Assembly: GCA_004297165.1 (NCBI GenBank)
Contig: SCUJ01000006.1
Coordinates: forward strand, 248,001-312,000
Length of the DNA: 64,000 nt
Direction: 5' to 3'
From: Gammaproteobacteria bacterium
GTDB lineage: Bacteria > Pseudomonadota > Gammaproteobacteria > Eutrophobiales > Eutrophobiaceae
Part shown: positions 16,373 through 25,427 of the stretch, one piece after another
How the letters are laid out: every line of letters begins with the position of its first letter
How positions within the stretch are numbered: position 1 is the stretch's first letter
Notes under the pieces: generated by a model
Database searches by the model: none
Told to the model about the DNA's origin: nothing
What the model saw: only the letters and a program-made list of their open reading frames with translations
Translations under genes and position numbers: made by a program

Positions 16373-17290
16373 TCAATCTTCAGAGAAAAAGTCTCCGTCT
16401 ATATGCTTCAATTCGTAAACTGCTTCTACTGTGACGCCAACATTATTTTCAATCATAAAATCTGCCAGGGCCTTGCCGTCAATAAGAATGATTTTTGTCT
16501 CAATGGTACTGACAAAGTCATGGGCTTCACGCGTAAACGAAGATGTAGTTATGAAAATTCCCTTTCGGGCTCTCTGGCCTTGCAAAGCCCCTGCAAATTT
16601 CTGAATCTCTGGCCGTCCGATCACAGCTTCCCAACGCTTCGCTTGTAGATAAATTATGTCGAGACCGAGACGGTCCTCCTTAATAATGCCATCGATACCT
16701 TCGTCTCCTGACCTGCCAATCGCTTGTCCAGCTTCACGTCGTGATCCGCCATAGCCCATTTTTACGAGGAGATCGACCACTAATTGCTCAAAGAAAATGG
16801 GTGAACATCTTTTTACAGTCTCCAAGATCTCGTTTGCGAGATCGGTTCGTAGACTCAGGTATGCTGATTCGAGGGCTTCTTCAGGTGTCTTTTCGTCGAA
16901 CTCCACGTGCAACGGGGACGATGAAATTGTAGTTTCATTCCTTTCGCGCCTGAGCGCACGGAACTCCAAGAATTCTGGAAATCGTTCAAGAAATTCAACG
17001 TTTATTACGTGAGGTTTATCTTGAAGAACAGATTTTCCACGTTCTGATATCTGGAAAGATCCGCGTTTCGGCGAGATGAGCAGACCAGCCTTTGTCATAT
17101 AGGTGCGCGCCCAGCCTACTCGGTTATCGAAAGTTGGCTGTTTGCCGCTGGGGAGCAGTTCGCGTCGCTCATCCGGCGTCAAGCGAAAGTGCTCGGACAG
17201 AGATTCGACAGCCAGGCGGTACGTGTGGATCTTTCCATCTGCGGCATGTTGCAGCAAAGGAAGCATGATTGACTGATAGTCAGGTATTGC
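16373..17290 (-). CDS. mrr: Mrr-type restriction endonuclease
   Basis: This 305-residue protein has the two-domain Mrr layout. The N-terminal winged-helix Mrr_N domain (about 1-95) has MAIPDYQSIMLPLL, ELLPSGKQPTFDNRVGWARTY and KAGLLISPKRG. The C-terminal PD-(D/E)xK nuclease (about 165-290) has FEQLVVDLLVKMGY, SGDEGIDGII with the catalytic Asp, and the QAKR motif, then GIFITTSSFT. Mrr enzymes cut DNA with foreign methylation. The start at 17290 matches the family N-terminus. No methyltransferase is nearby, which fits a type IV enzyme. It sits in the lower-GC accessory patch, suggesting acquisition. Confidence 0.9.
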   Translation of the reverse strand, partial: AIPDYQSIMLPLLQHAADGKIHTYRLAVESLSEHFRLTPDERRELLPSGKQPTFDNRVGWARTYMTKAGLLISPKRGSFQISERGKSVLQDKPHVINVEFLERFPEFLEFRALRRERNETTISSSPLHVEFDEKTPEEALESAYLSLRTDLANEILETVKRCSPIFFEQLVVDLLVKMGYGGSRREAGQAIGRSGDEGIDGIIKEDRLGLDIIYLQAKRWEAVIGRPEIQKFAGALQGQRARKGIFITTSSFTREAHDFVSTIETKIILIDGKALADFMIENNVGVTVEAVYELKHIDGDFFSED

Positions 17291-17324
17291 CATAGGTGGT
17301 TTTCTTATAAATGCGGGAGTCCTA

Positions 17325-19448
17325 TCACGGCAACGCAAACACCCAGATCGTCGAGCTCTGCGCGTGCGGGAGGTCGATCTCCGGCGTGAGCTTCGCGAAG
17401 GTGACCGACTGGCCGGAGCCGTAGCCCACCACCATGGCGATGTATTGTTTGCCGTTCGCGCTGAAGCTGATCGGCGCGGCGCTCGGTACGTCGTTCAGAC
17501 GGTTCTGCCAGAGGAGCTTGCCGTCCCGGTCGTCGTAGGCGCTGAACCAGCGATCCAGAGCGCCGGCGAAGATCACGCCGCCTGCGGTGGCGACGATGCC
17601 GGTGGATTGCGGCGCGCGCTGGCGCGTGGTCCACACGGTCTTGCGGGTCGCGAGATCGACGGCCTGGATGCGGCCGAAGCGGCCGTCGCTGTCCAGCCGC
17701 GGGCGGATGGTGAAGCGTATCCCGCTGGAGAGACCCAGATCGCCCGGTTTAGAGGGCACGAGGTCGGCGCAGGACTCCACGATGGGTTCGAACAGGATCC
17801 GGGTCTCGGGATTGATCGAGCCTGGGATCCAGTTCTTGGCCCCGCCGCCGTGCGGGCAGATGGTGATGGTCTTGTCGCCGTAGGGGATCTTGCTTTTATC
17901 GATGGTCTTTTTGCCGGTCACGGGGTCGATTGCGGTGATGAGATTCTGCACACCGAGATCGAAGGAGGCGATATAGCCGCCGGTCTTAGCATCCAGGATG
18001 TCGAAGACCGCCTCCTTGCCGCCGGTCACGACCACTTTCTTATCTTCGCCATCGACAGATAGTGTGAGGATCTGGCGTTCGAAGGCCCAGTCCATGTCCC
18101 ACTGGTCATTGGCGAAGTGCTGGTAGTGCCACACGAGTTCCCCCGTGGCAGGCCGCAGGGCGATGGTGGAATCCGTGTAGAGGGCATCGTTGGTGATGCC
18201 CGGTTTCTGCACCAGGTCGCGCAACGGACCGGTGTCATAGGTGGGCGCGGGACCGAAATAGGCGAGCTTGAGTTCCGGATCGTAACTCCCCGGGGTCCAG
18301 ACCGAGCCGCCCGAACGCTTGTCCTCCGGGAGATCATTCCAGGAATCGCCGCCCGGCTGGCCCGGACTCGGAATGGTGTTGAAGCGCCAGAGTTCCTTGC
18401 CGGTCTCGATATCCAGACCGATGACATAGGCCCCGCCCGGCGCCTGACCTTGAACTCCCTGCATGACCACGCCTTCCGCCACCAGCGGTCCACTGGAGAG
18501 GCTCCAGCGGGGATTGGCGTCCGCCACAGGCTGATCCCATATCACGCGTCCGCTGCGGGCATCCAGCGCGAGGACGTGATCGTCTGAGGTGCTCATGAAG
18601 ACCTTGTCTCCGTGTAGCGCCAGATTGCGCTTTACACCGGGACGTTGCTCATCGGACAACAGCCGACCGTAATGCCAGATCTCCTCGCCTGTGGCGGCAT
18701 CGAGTGCCTGCAAGTGATCGCCATAGCTAAGGACGAAGATCACGCCATCATGCACCAGCGGCGTGCCCGTGTTGGGACCGGCCGGCAGACTGAGCGACCA
18801 GGCGAGACGCAGGTCCTTCACGTTATTGCGGTTGATCTCGGCGAGCGGCGAGAAACCGAGGCCGGCGTAGGACCGCCGCCAGGTCAGCCAGTCGCCAGGG
18901 GCAGGATTGGCCAACATGGCCTCGGTGACAGCAGTGTAGTTGTTCATCGGATTGGCGGGTTCGGGCCAAGCGGGAAGGGCGATGCCGCTGGCGAGCGGTC
19001 CGCCGGGGCTCCACAGACGCAGCCGGTCCTGATCGGAGAGGCGTTCTCCCGGCATGACCATGGCCGTAAGGCCATCGAGTTGCACCGGTACCGGTTTGGT
19101 CCCCGCCGCGATCCCGTTCTTCTCCAGGACATGGGCGATGATGGCGGCATAGGCGCGATTGGCGATCGAACCCGCGAGACCTGGCGGCATGGTGGCGTGC
19201 ATGTAGGTGAAGAGTTCCGCGAGATCCCGTCCGCTCCAGCGCTGCATGAAGGTTTGTCCGGACAGCGGTGGCCCGAACTGACCGTCGGTCAGGGCGGGTC
19301 CGTGACACGAGGCGCAGTTCAGGTTGTATTCGCGCTCACCTTCCCGGGCCTGATCGGCAGTGAAGCCTGGCGCCTCCTGCGCGTTGATGGAGCAGACGGA
19401 TGACAGCAGTAATGTGACAATAATGCCTTTGGCGCAGACGCGATTCAT
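17325..19448 (-). CDS. Cytochrome c-PQQ propeller dehydrogenase, lanthanide-type motif
   Basis: This 707-residue periplasmic protein has a signal peptide (to about SINAQ), then an N-terminal cytochrome c domain with CASCH (45-49), then a PQQ-type propeller (about 165-705). Haem before propeller is the reverse of the ADH at 6431. The catalytic-site segment reads NDQWDMDWAFE: Asp451 aligns with the catalytic Asp and Asp453, two residues on, is the extra Asp that marks lanthanide-dependent enzymes. The vicinal Cys pair of methanol/ethanol dehydrogenases is missing. It is followed by a PQQ sugar dehydrogenase-like gene 57 bases upstream in the same direction. The substrate is unknown. Confidence 0.82.
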   Translation of the reverse strand: MNRVCAKGIIVTLLLSSVCSINAQEAPGFTADQAREGEREYNLNCASCHGPALTDGQFGPPLSGQTFMQRWSGRDLAELFTYMHATMPPGLAGSIANRAYAAIIAHVLEKNGIAAGTKPVPVQLDGLTAMVMPGERLSDQDRLRLWSPGGPLASGIALPAWPEPANPMNNYTAVTEAMLANPAPGDWLTWRRSYAGLGFSPLAEINRNNVKDLRLAWSLSLPAGPNTGTPLVHDGVIFVLSYGDHLQALDAATGEEIWHYGRLLSDEQRPGVKRNLALHGDKVFMSTSDDHVLALDARSGRVIWDQPVADANPRWSLSSGPLVAEGVVMQGVQGQAPGGAYVIGLDIETGKELWRFNTIPSPGQPGGDSWNDLPEDKRSGGSVWTPGSYDPELKLAYFGPAPTYDTGPLRDLVQKPGITNDALYTDSTIALRPATGELVWHYQHFANDQWDMDWAFERQILTLSVDGEDKKVVVTGGKEAVFDILDAKTGGYIASFDLGVQNLITAIDPVTGKKTIDKSKIPYGDKTITICPHGGGAKNWIPGSINPETRILFEPIVESCADLVPSKPGDLGLSSGIRFTIRPRLDSDGRFGRIQAVDLATRKTVWTTRQRAPQSTGIVATAGGVIFAGALDRWFSAYDDRDGKLLWQNRLNDVPSAAPISFSANGKQYIAMVVGYGSGQSVTFAKLTPEIDLPHAQSSTIWVFALP

Positions 19449-19505
19449 TGTTGTTATTCCCCCCTTGGTGATTCTCAAAAGCTTAAACCTGCAATTCAGT
19501 AATTG

Positions 19506-20801
19506 CTACTCGGTAGCCGGCGCCAGCTTCAGTATCTTTCCGTTGGCCTCGCCGGTGACCACATAGATCGCGCCGTCAGGACCCTGGCGGATGTCCCGGA
19601 CCCTGGGTTTGTCCAGTTCCGTCAACAGATGCTCCTCGGCGATGACCCGTTCGCCCTCGATGACGAGACGCATCAGAAAGCGCCCCTGGGTGGGCGACAT
19701 GGCGCCGATGAACAGGTTGCCGCGCCATCCGGGAAACAACTTGCCGGTATAGAAGAGCATCCCCGAGGTGGCGACCGAGGGATTCCAGTAATAGATCGGT
19801 TGTTCCATGCCTTCCTGCGCGGTCTTGCCGGATCCAACAGGCGCCCCGGAATACTGCCGTCCATATGAGATGACCGGCCAGCCATAATCACGCCCCGGAC
19901 GGATGATGTTGATCTCATCACCGCCTTGCGGCCCGTGTTCGGTCAGCCAGAGTTCTCCGGTTTGGGGATGAATGGCGGCGCCTTCCGGATCGCGATGACC
20001 GATGGACCAGGTCTCCGGCGGGACGGTTGGATCGGTGAGAAAGGGATTCTCCGCGGGGATGGATCCGTCGGTGTTGATCCGGGCCACACGCCCTGAATAG
20101 ATCCGGCGAATCGCTGGATCCAGGATTGGGCCGTCCGGACCGTCCACATCGGATTCGTAGAAGCGGAACCGATCCGCGCCGGTGATGAATAATTTACCGT
20201 CAGCCGCCGGGACGATACGGCGGTTCACGCCTTCGAGCAGGACCTCCACATCCTCCAGGCTGCGGTAGTCTTCGCTGAGACGCGCACGCGCCAGGCGTTC
20301 GTGGCCGATTTGCATTGTGCGGCGTTCGGCCAGCGGCTTGCTCACCACCCGATCATAAAAATAATCGATCGGCCAGACCCCTGGCGTTTCGCCTTTGGGC
20401 GGGGCGAAATAGGTGAAATAGATGATCCGGTTGTTGCTGAAATCCGGATCGATGGCCACATCGTGCAGACCTTCCGCTGCCACCGACTTGACATCAGGCA
20501 TTCCGGAGATGGGCGCGAAGTAAACGCCATCCGGCCTGACGATATGCAGAGAACCGCGGGCCATCGAGACCAGCATGTTGCCGTCCGGCAGGAAGGCGAG
20601 CGACCAGGGATTGTTCAATCCCTGCACGATGGTCTCGACCTTGTAGGTGGATTTTTTCGCGGGCGCCGGGGCTTGTGTCTGTCCGGCAAAGGCCGGTTCC
20701 GGCAAGGGGACTGATGGTTGTTCCTGCGCTGTGAGGGAGAGTGAGGTGAGGAGCAGGGCAATAACGAAGAGATCGGTAGACACTGCGGATCGAACAGTCA
20801 T
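19506..20801 (-). CDS. PQQ-dependent sugar dehydrogenase (soluble GDH/Asd family)
   Basis: This 431-residue exported protein would oxidise aldose sugars or another alcohol in the periplasm using PQQ. The ATG at 20801 has AGGAGA upstream and opens a signal peptide ending near SLTAQEQ, followed by a Pro/Ala linker. The six-bladed propeller shows GLNNPWSLAFLPDGNMLVS, AAEGLHDVAIDPDF with the catalytic His, the EHGPQGGDEIN motif and WNPSVATSGMLFYTG. No haem motif is present, so electrons need a partner; the cytochrome-bearing protein encoded next in the operon is a candidate. Confidence 0.88.
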   Translation of the reverse strand: MTVRSAVSTDLFVIALLLTSLSLTAQEQPSVPLPEPAFAGQTQAPAPAKKSTYKVETIVQGLNNPWSLAFLPDGNMLVSMARGSLHIVRPDGVYFAPISGMPDVKSVAAEGLHDVAIDPDFSNNRIIYFTYFAPPKGETPGVWPIDYFYDRVVSKPLAERRTMQIGHERLARARLSEDYRSLEDVEVLLEGVNRRIVPAADGKLFITGADRFRFYESDVDGPDGPILDPAIRRIYSGRVARINTDGSIPAENPFLTDPTVPPETWSIGHRDPEGAAIHPQTGELWLTEHGPQGGDEINIIRPGRDYGWPVISYGRQYSGAPVGSGKTAQEGMEQPIYYWNPSVATSGMLFYTGKLFPGWRGNLFIGAMSPTQGRFLMRLVIEGERVIAEEHLLTELDKPRVRDIRQGPDGAIYVVTGEANGKILKLAPATE

Positions 20802-20861
20802 GACATTCTCCTGGTCCGGGGCTTCGCCTGGCAGGCTACAATCAGCATCGCGCCATGTAAA

Positions 20862-20900
20862 GGTTAACCCACTCTGCAATCGCGGTATTTCCGGTATACT
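20862..20900 (+). promoter_or_regulatory. Possible promoter/operator of the MFS gene
   Basis: TATACT at 20895-20900 is a fair -10 box, but no good -35 lies 16-18 bases upstream, suggesting activator dependence. The palindrome GGTTAACC (20862-20869) continues into CCACT. The 11-mer GTTAACCCACT is identical to the sequence just before the -10 box of the acyl-CoA synthetase promoter (12822-12832). Confidence 0.3.
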
Positions 20901-20978
20901 GAGGGCGTCGTTGTATTCTGAAACAATAATAATGAAAGGCGGCCGGTTCATGCGCCGCCGCTGTCCGGGGGAGCGAAC

Positions 20979-22370
20979 GTGGGGAACAATTCTAGTAAGA
21001 CCGGCGCGGGCCGATCAGGTCCCGCCGCCGATAGTATCTGGCCGAGCCCGTTCCGTGGCTGGTATGCCGTGGCGGTCTTCAATCTCGCCCTGGTCTTTTC
21101 CTTCATCGACCGGCAGATCATGTCGCTGCTGGTGCAGCCCATCAAACATGATCTCCAGATCACCGATACCGGGATGAGCCTGCTGATGGGCACGGCCTTC
21201 GCGGTGTTCTATGTGCTGGTCGGCATCCCCATCGGCCGGCTTGCTGATTCCAAGAACCGGCGCCTGATCATCGGCATTGGCATCGCCCTCTGGAGCGCCA
21301 TGACCGTCGCCTGTGGCACGGCCAAAAACTATGCGCAACTGTTCCTCGCGCGGGTGGGGATCGGCGTGGGGGAATCCTCGCTCTCGCCGGCGGCCATGTC
21401 CATGCTCACCGACATGTTCCCCCGCACCAAGCTCCCACTGGCCGCCTCGCTCTTCGCGATGGGCAGCAGCCTGGGCATGGCGCTTGCCCTCTTGATCGGC
21501 GGTCTGGTCATCTCCATGGTGGCCGGCACGGAAGAAGTCACCGTGCCGATCATCGGGACCATCCGTTCCTGGCAGTTATGTTTCATCCTGGTCGGCCTGC
21601 CCGGCCTCCTGATCGCCCCGCTGCTTTATACGATCCCCGAGCCGCCGCGCCGGGGCCTGATGGCCACGGGGGAGAACAAGAAACCCAAATCCATCCCGGT
21701 GCTGGACATCATCCGTTTCATGCTCAGCGACTGGCGCACTTATTTTCCAATCGTCGTGGCGCTCGCATTGAAATCCCTCCAGGGTTTCGGCACTGCCCAG
21801 TGGGTGCCGACCTTCTTCATCCGCACCTATGGCCTGGAGGCAAGCGAAGTCGGTTACATGCAGGGCATGGTGACCCTCATCGGCGCGCCGCTTGGGATGA
21901 TCGCGGGCGGCACGCTGGCCTCGTGGTATTCCCGGCGCAACTATAATGACGCCAATCTGCGAGTGGTGTTGATTGCGGCCGTGCTCGTGATACCTTTCAT
22001 CGTCCTGTATCCCCTGATGGACAATTACAAGGTTGCCTTGTTGCTGTACGGCGGCAACATGTTCTTCAGCTCCATGAGCGCCGGTCCCGCGGCTGCGGCC
22101 CTGCAACTCATCGCCCCCAACCAGATGCGCGCCCAGATCCTGGCCTTCTATTATTTCATACTCAACCTCGTGGGCTACGGTCTTGGCCCCACCGTGGTGG
22201 CGCTGTTCACCGATTACTTGTTCGTGGATGAGAATTCTCTCAACCTGTCGATCGCTGTCATATCGATCACACTGGGTCCCATCGCGGCCCTGGTGACGTG
22301 GTCCGGTTTGAAGTCTTATGGAAGGAGCGTGGCGCGCGCGGAGCAGTGGCACAAAACGATATCTGCCTGA
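20979..22370 (+). CDS. MFS transporter, spinster-like
   Basis: This 463-residue permease with about twelve membrane segments starts at a GTG preceded by GGGGGAG. Signatures include FSFIDRQIMSLLVQPIKHDL in TM1, GIPIGRLADSKNRRLII in the 2-3 loop and ARVGIGVGESSLSPAAMSML in TM4/5. It is related to the permease at 11422-12672. It is divergent from the PQQ sugar dehydrogenase/cytochrome-PQQ gene pair and upstream of the methyltransferase-family gene. A role in uptake of a substrate or product of those quinoproteins is likely but unproven. Confidence 0.85.
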   Translation: MGNNSSKTGAGRSGPAADSIWPSPFRGWYAVAVFNLALVFSFIDRQIMSLLVQPIKHDLQITDTGMSLLMGTAFAVFYVLVGIPIGRLADSKNRRLIIGIGIALWSAMTVACGTAKNYAQLFLARVGIGVGESSLSPAAMSMLTDMFPRTKLPLAASLFAMGSSLGMALALLIGGLVISMVAGTEEVTVPIIGTIRSWQLCFILVGLPGLLIAPLLYTIPEPPRRGLMATGENKKPKSIPVLDIIRFMLSDWRTYFPIVVALALKSLQGFGTAQWVPTFFIRTYGLEASEVGYMQGMVTLIGAPLGMIAGGTLASWYSRRNYNDANLRVVLIAAVLVIPFIVLYPLMDNYKVALLLYGGNMFFSSMSAGPAAAALQLIAPNQMRAQILAFYYFILNLVGYGLGPTVVALFTDYLFVDENSLNLSIAVISITLGPIAALVTWSGLKSYGRSVARAEQWHKTISA

Positions 22371-22456
22371 TCGAGGCCACATCACCAGCCTCTGCGCATT
22401 GCTTGTAATCCGGTAGACTTTTCTGAAAGTAGCTTTATGAAACCAGTGGAGAACAT

Positions 22457-23404
22457 ATGGAATCGATCTTGACGCGATTGGCGACAGGTCAAAGACTGGT
22501 GGCCGATGGCGCGATTGGCTCCCTGTTGCTGCAGCGGGCCGGGGAGTTGATCAAGGGGTCCTGCCCGGAGACCATCAACCTGACCCGGTCCGATATCCTC
22601 TCGGAGATCGCAGGCTTGTATCTGGAGGCAGGGGCGCAGATCATCCAGACCAATACCTTTGGCGGTTCGCCCCTCAAACTCGCGGATTCCAGGCTCGACG
22701 CGGAAACCGAGGCCATCAATGCGACGGCCGTACTCGCCGTGAAGCAGGTCACTGGGGATCGCGCCCTCGTGTTGGGGTCGTGCGGACCCAGCGGTAAACT
22801 GCTCAAACCTTTCGGCAAGGTGAGCCCCGGCGAGATGTTCGAGAACTATACCCGGCAAATGGCGGCGCTGATCGGCGCCGGGGTGGACCTCATCTGCGTG
22901 GAGACCATGACGGATATCGAGGAAGCCAAGATCGCAGTCCGCGCCGCGAAGGCGATCTCCCCCTCGCTACCGGTCGCAGCGACCATGACCTTCGATGCCA
23001 AACCGCGCGGGTTCTATACCATCATGGGCATCGGCATCGAGCGGGCCGCCAGAGAGTTGGAAGAGGCCGGCGCGGAGATCCTGGGCTCGAACTGCGGCAA
23101 CGGCATCGAAAAGATGATACTCATTGCCAGGGAATTCCGCACACATACCTCGCTGCCCTTGATCATCCAGTCCAATGCCGGCCTGCCGAGCACCGGCCCG
23201 GATGGTCTGCATTATCCGGAGACCCCGGAGTTCATGGCGGAGAAAAGCCGGGAGTTGATCGAGGCCGGGGTTGCCATCATCGGGGGGTGCTGCGGGACCA
23301 CCCCGGAGCACATCCGGCAAATAGCGCGGGTGGTAACTGCCTATAAAGAGTCTTGCTGGGGGAATAAGGGCGGTACTTGCGGCGTGGCCACCGGTGGAGA
23401 GTAA
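22457..23404 (+). CDS. Homocysteine S-methyltransferase-family protein
   Basis: This 315-residue TIM-barrel protein has the complete zinc site of the family: GSNCG (about residue 216) and the vicinal pair in IGGCCGTTPEH (about 277). Other family phrases are VADGAIGSLLLQRAG and IIQTNTFGGSPLKL. It resembles betaine-homocysteine methyltransferases and the methyl-donor-binding modules of MetH and corrinoid systems. It would transfer a methyl group to homocysteine, or from a methylated compound. The start at 22457 is the first ATG of the conserved barrel. It is followed closely by the HIT gene. Confidence 0.87.
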   Translation: MESILTRLATGQRLVADGAIGSLLLQRAGELIKGSCPETINLTRSDILSEIAGLYLEAGAQIIQTNTFGGSPLKLADSRLDAETEAINATAVLAVKQVTGDRALVLGSCGPSGKLLKPFGKVSPGEMFENYTRQMAALIGAGVDLICVETMTDIEEAKIAVRAAKAISPSLPVAATMTFDAKPRGFYTIMGIGIERAARELEEAGAEILGSNCGNGIEKMILIAREFRTHTSLPLIIQSNAGLPSTGPDGLHYPETPEFMAEKSRELIEAGVAIIGGCCGTTPEHIRQIARVVTAYKESCWGNKGGTCGVATGGE

Positions 23405-23405
23405 A

Positions 23406-23879
23406 ATGCGACACGACTGGGAGACCAGGTTGGCTGGGCGCGATTGTCCTTTCGACAAACCTGCGCCGGTAAATTCCGACTCTCTGTTTTTTGTACGCTC
23501 GCTACAAGTTAGTTCGTTGTATCTCGATCGCAATCAGAACTATCGCGGACACTGTCTCCTGATCTTCGATCCCAGGCATGTCGCCCGGATCGATCAACTG
23601 ACTGGCGGGGAATGGGCTGCGTTGAGCCGCGATTTATATGTCGCCGAGTGCGCCATCTTCCGGGCGCTGCGTCCGGATCACATCAACGTGGAGAGTCTCG
23701 GCAATGTAACGCCGCACCTGCATTGGCACATCACACCGCGCAATATAGAGGATGATCGCTGGGGCGGCGCGATCTGGACTACAAGTCCGGAAGAGATGGG
23801 CCATAAGACCCTGACGGAAGGGGAATACCGCCAACTCGCCGACATTATCGACCGCGAGGTTGAAATACTTCTACGCTGA
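23406..23879 (+). CDS. HIT-family hydrolase/transferase
   Basis: This 157-residue protein carries the histidine triad HLHWHITPR near residue 108, plus the upstream strand GHCLLIFDPRHVARIDQLT typical of HIT domains. It would hydrolyse or transfer a nucleotidyl group from a nucleotide conjugate in the cytoplasm. The ATG at 23406 is chosen because GGAG lies seven bases upstream; this Shine-Dalgarno overlaps the end of the preceding gene, so the two genes are coupled. The specific substrate is unknown. Confidence 0.85.
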   Translation: MRHDWETRLAGRDCPFDKPAPVNSDSLFFVRSLQVSSLYLDRNQNYRGHCLLIFDPRHVARIDQLTGGEWAALSRDLYVAECAIFRALRPDHINVESLGNVTPHLHWHITPRNIEDDRWGGAIWTTSPEEMGHKTLTEGEYRQLADIIDREVEILLR

Positions 23880-23998
23880 TCCCCGGCGCGGACGACCTTT
23901 CATGTTCTAACGCTCAGGCATGCGCTCGATTCGCAATACCTTCATGTCATCGTTGAGGTCGGCCATGTTTGTCCGTGTGGGCACAGGTTCATGGTCGG

Positions 23999-25159
23999 CT
24001 AATCGTTTTTGACGGCTTGGGAGTCCGGCAGGTAGGTTTCCCGATAGATGGTGATGAAAGCCAGCAGCACGGCGATCAAGATCGGTCCGATGATAACTCC
24101 GGTAAAACCATAGACATTGACGCCCCCGATGATGCCGCAAAAGATCAGCAAGATCGGCATCCGCGCCCGATTGCCAATCAAGATGGGTTTTAGCAGGTTA
24201 TCCGCCAGGCTGACCACAAAAAAACCCCAGACAAAGATGAAAATGCCCCAACCCGGACTTGTAGCAAAGATGAATAACCCGATCGGCGCCCAGATAAGGC
24301 CGGCGCCGACCACCGGGATCATGGCCGCGACGCCAGTGACGACGCCAAAAAAGATCGCCAGCGGTACTCCGGCCACAAGATAACCCAGCATGGCGAGCAA
24401 ACCCTGAGCTCCGGCGGTCAGCAGAGCGCCGCGGATCACCGCGGTAACCGTTTGATATATCCTTAACCCCACCGACTCGACATGATCGGTCGGCATGGGA
24501 ACGATCTCGAACAACCAGTGCAGGAAACGTTCGCCGTCCCGGAAGCAGAAGAACATCAGGATCAGGATCAACACCAGATTCACGAAGCCCACCAGCACGT
24601 TGCGGGCCGCGGCGGCGCCAAAATTCGCAATCATGACGCTGGCGGCATCGACGTTGGAGAGCAGGAACTGCTTGAAATCGAACCGCGACAGCAGTTCGCT
24701 GCGATCGATGTAGGCGCTGGCCCGACTCCAATAATCCAGCAGGAACGCGGGTAGATGCTTGGTGAGGGAGCCGCTGCCCTCGACACGGAATTCGGCGACC
24801 CATCCGCTTACCGTCGGATACACCTGCGCCGACTGCTGAATCACGACCCAGGAAATGAACAGGATCGGCAGCAACACCAGCAGCAATACTCCCAGCGTGC
24901 TTGCCGCCGCCGAGGTGTTAACGCGCTGTGGCAGCTTCCTCTGCACATATTTATGGACGGGCATGAACACCAGCGTCAGCGATGCCGCCCAGATGATCAC
25001 ATCGGCGAACAGGGCGAGGATCTGCAGCAACTGATAGATGAGAAATATGAACACAACGAAGAAAAACCAGCGGAAGATGTTGCGCTGATCCTGTTTCGAG
25101 GGAAGCAGAAAAGGATCGATTAGCTCAGGCTTTTCTGGGGGGGTGGTTTCGTCGCTCAC
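23999..25159 (-). CDS. AI-2E family permease
   Basis: This 386-residue membrane protein has about eight hydrophobic segments: paired helices at about 30-85, a large extracytoplasmic stretch (about 120-190), and the conserved C-terminal region (LLTAGAQGLLAMLGYLVAGVP, PVVGAGLIWAPIGLFIF, DNLLKPILIGNRARMPILLIFCGIIGG). Members include the E. coli AI-2 exporter and Na+(Li+)/H+ antiporters, so the transported species cannot be fixed. It is convergent with the HIT gene, and the 119 bases between them (23880-23998) hold no gene. A second family member is at 46047-47063. Confidence 0.85.
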   Translation of the reverse strand: MSDETTPPEKPELIDPFLLPSKQDQRNIFRWFFFVVFIFLIYQLLQILALFADVIIWAASLTLVFMPVHKYVQRKLPQRVNTSAAASTLGVLLLVLLPILFISWVVIQQSAQVYPTVSGWVAEFRVEGSGSLTKHLPAFLLDYWSRASAYIDRSELLSRFDFKQFLLSNVDAASVMIANFGAAAARNVLVGFVNLVLILILMFFCFRDGERFLHWLFEIVPMPTDHVESVGLRIYQTVTAVIRGALLTAGAQGLLAMLGYLVAGVPLAIFFGVVTGVAAMIPVVGAGLIWAPIGLFIFATSPGWGIFIFVWGFFVVSLADNLLKPILIGNRARMPILLIFCGIIGGVNVYGFTGVIIGPILIAVLLAFITIYRETYLPDSQAVKND

Positions 25160-25302
25160 GCTTCTATCCTGTCTAAATTGATTCGTTCCGGGCGGTAACT
25201 TTACCGGCGACAGTATATGCCTGTGTAAAGCCTCGCATATATTATAGACGGAAGCATATTAGCCAAACTTTGCTAAGTCCAATGATAAACCGGGGAATCC
25301 CC

Positions 25303-25356
25303 ATGGCTACAATAAATAGGCACGATGCCAAGACCCAGTTTTCGCGCCTGGCCCGG
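25303..25356 (+). pseudogene. Remnant of a Phd/YefM-type antitoxin
   Basis: The ATG at 25303 starts MATINRHDAKTQFSRLARI, closely like the MxTINxHEAKTHFSRL start of Phd-family antitoxins. The frame then runs into unrelated sequence until a stop at 25458. The operator-binding helix is present but the rest of the domain and any toxin gene are missing, so it is read as a remnant. Confidence 0.4.
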
Positions 25357-25427
25357 ATCGATCAGCAGACGAATATGGATTGCTGGCAACTGACTGAGGC
25401 GAACATCCGCGAGTTCGAGATATTCCT

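Noticed and set aside
23907-23966. 19-codon minus frame MADLNDDMKVLRIERMPER
   Set aside because: It starts with no clear ribosome site and is too short to support without homologues.
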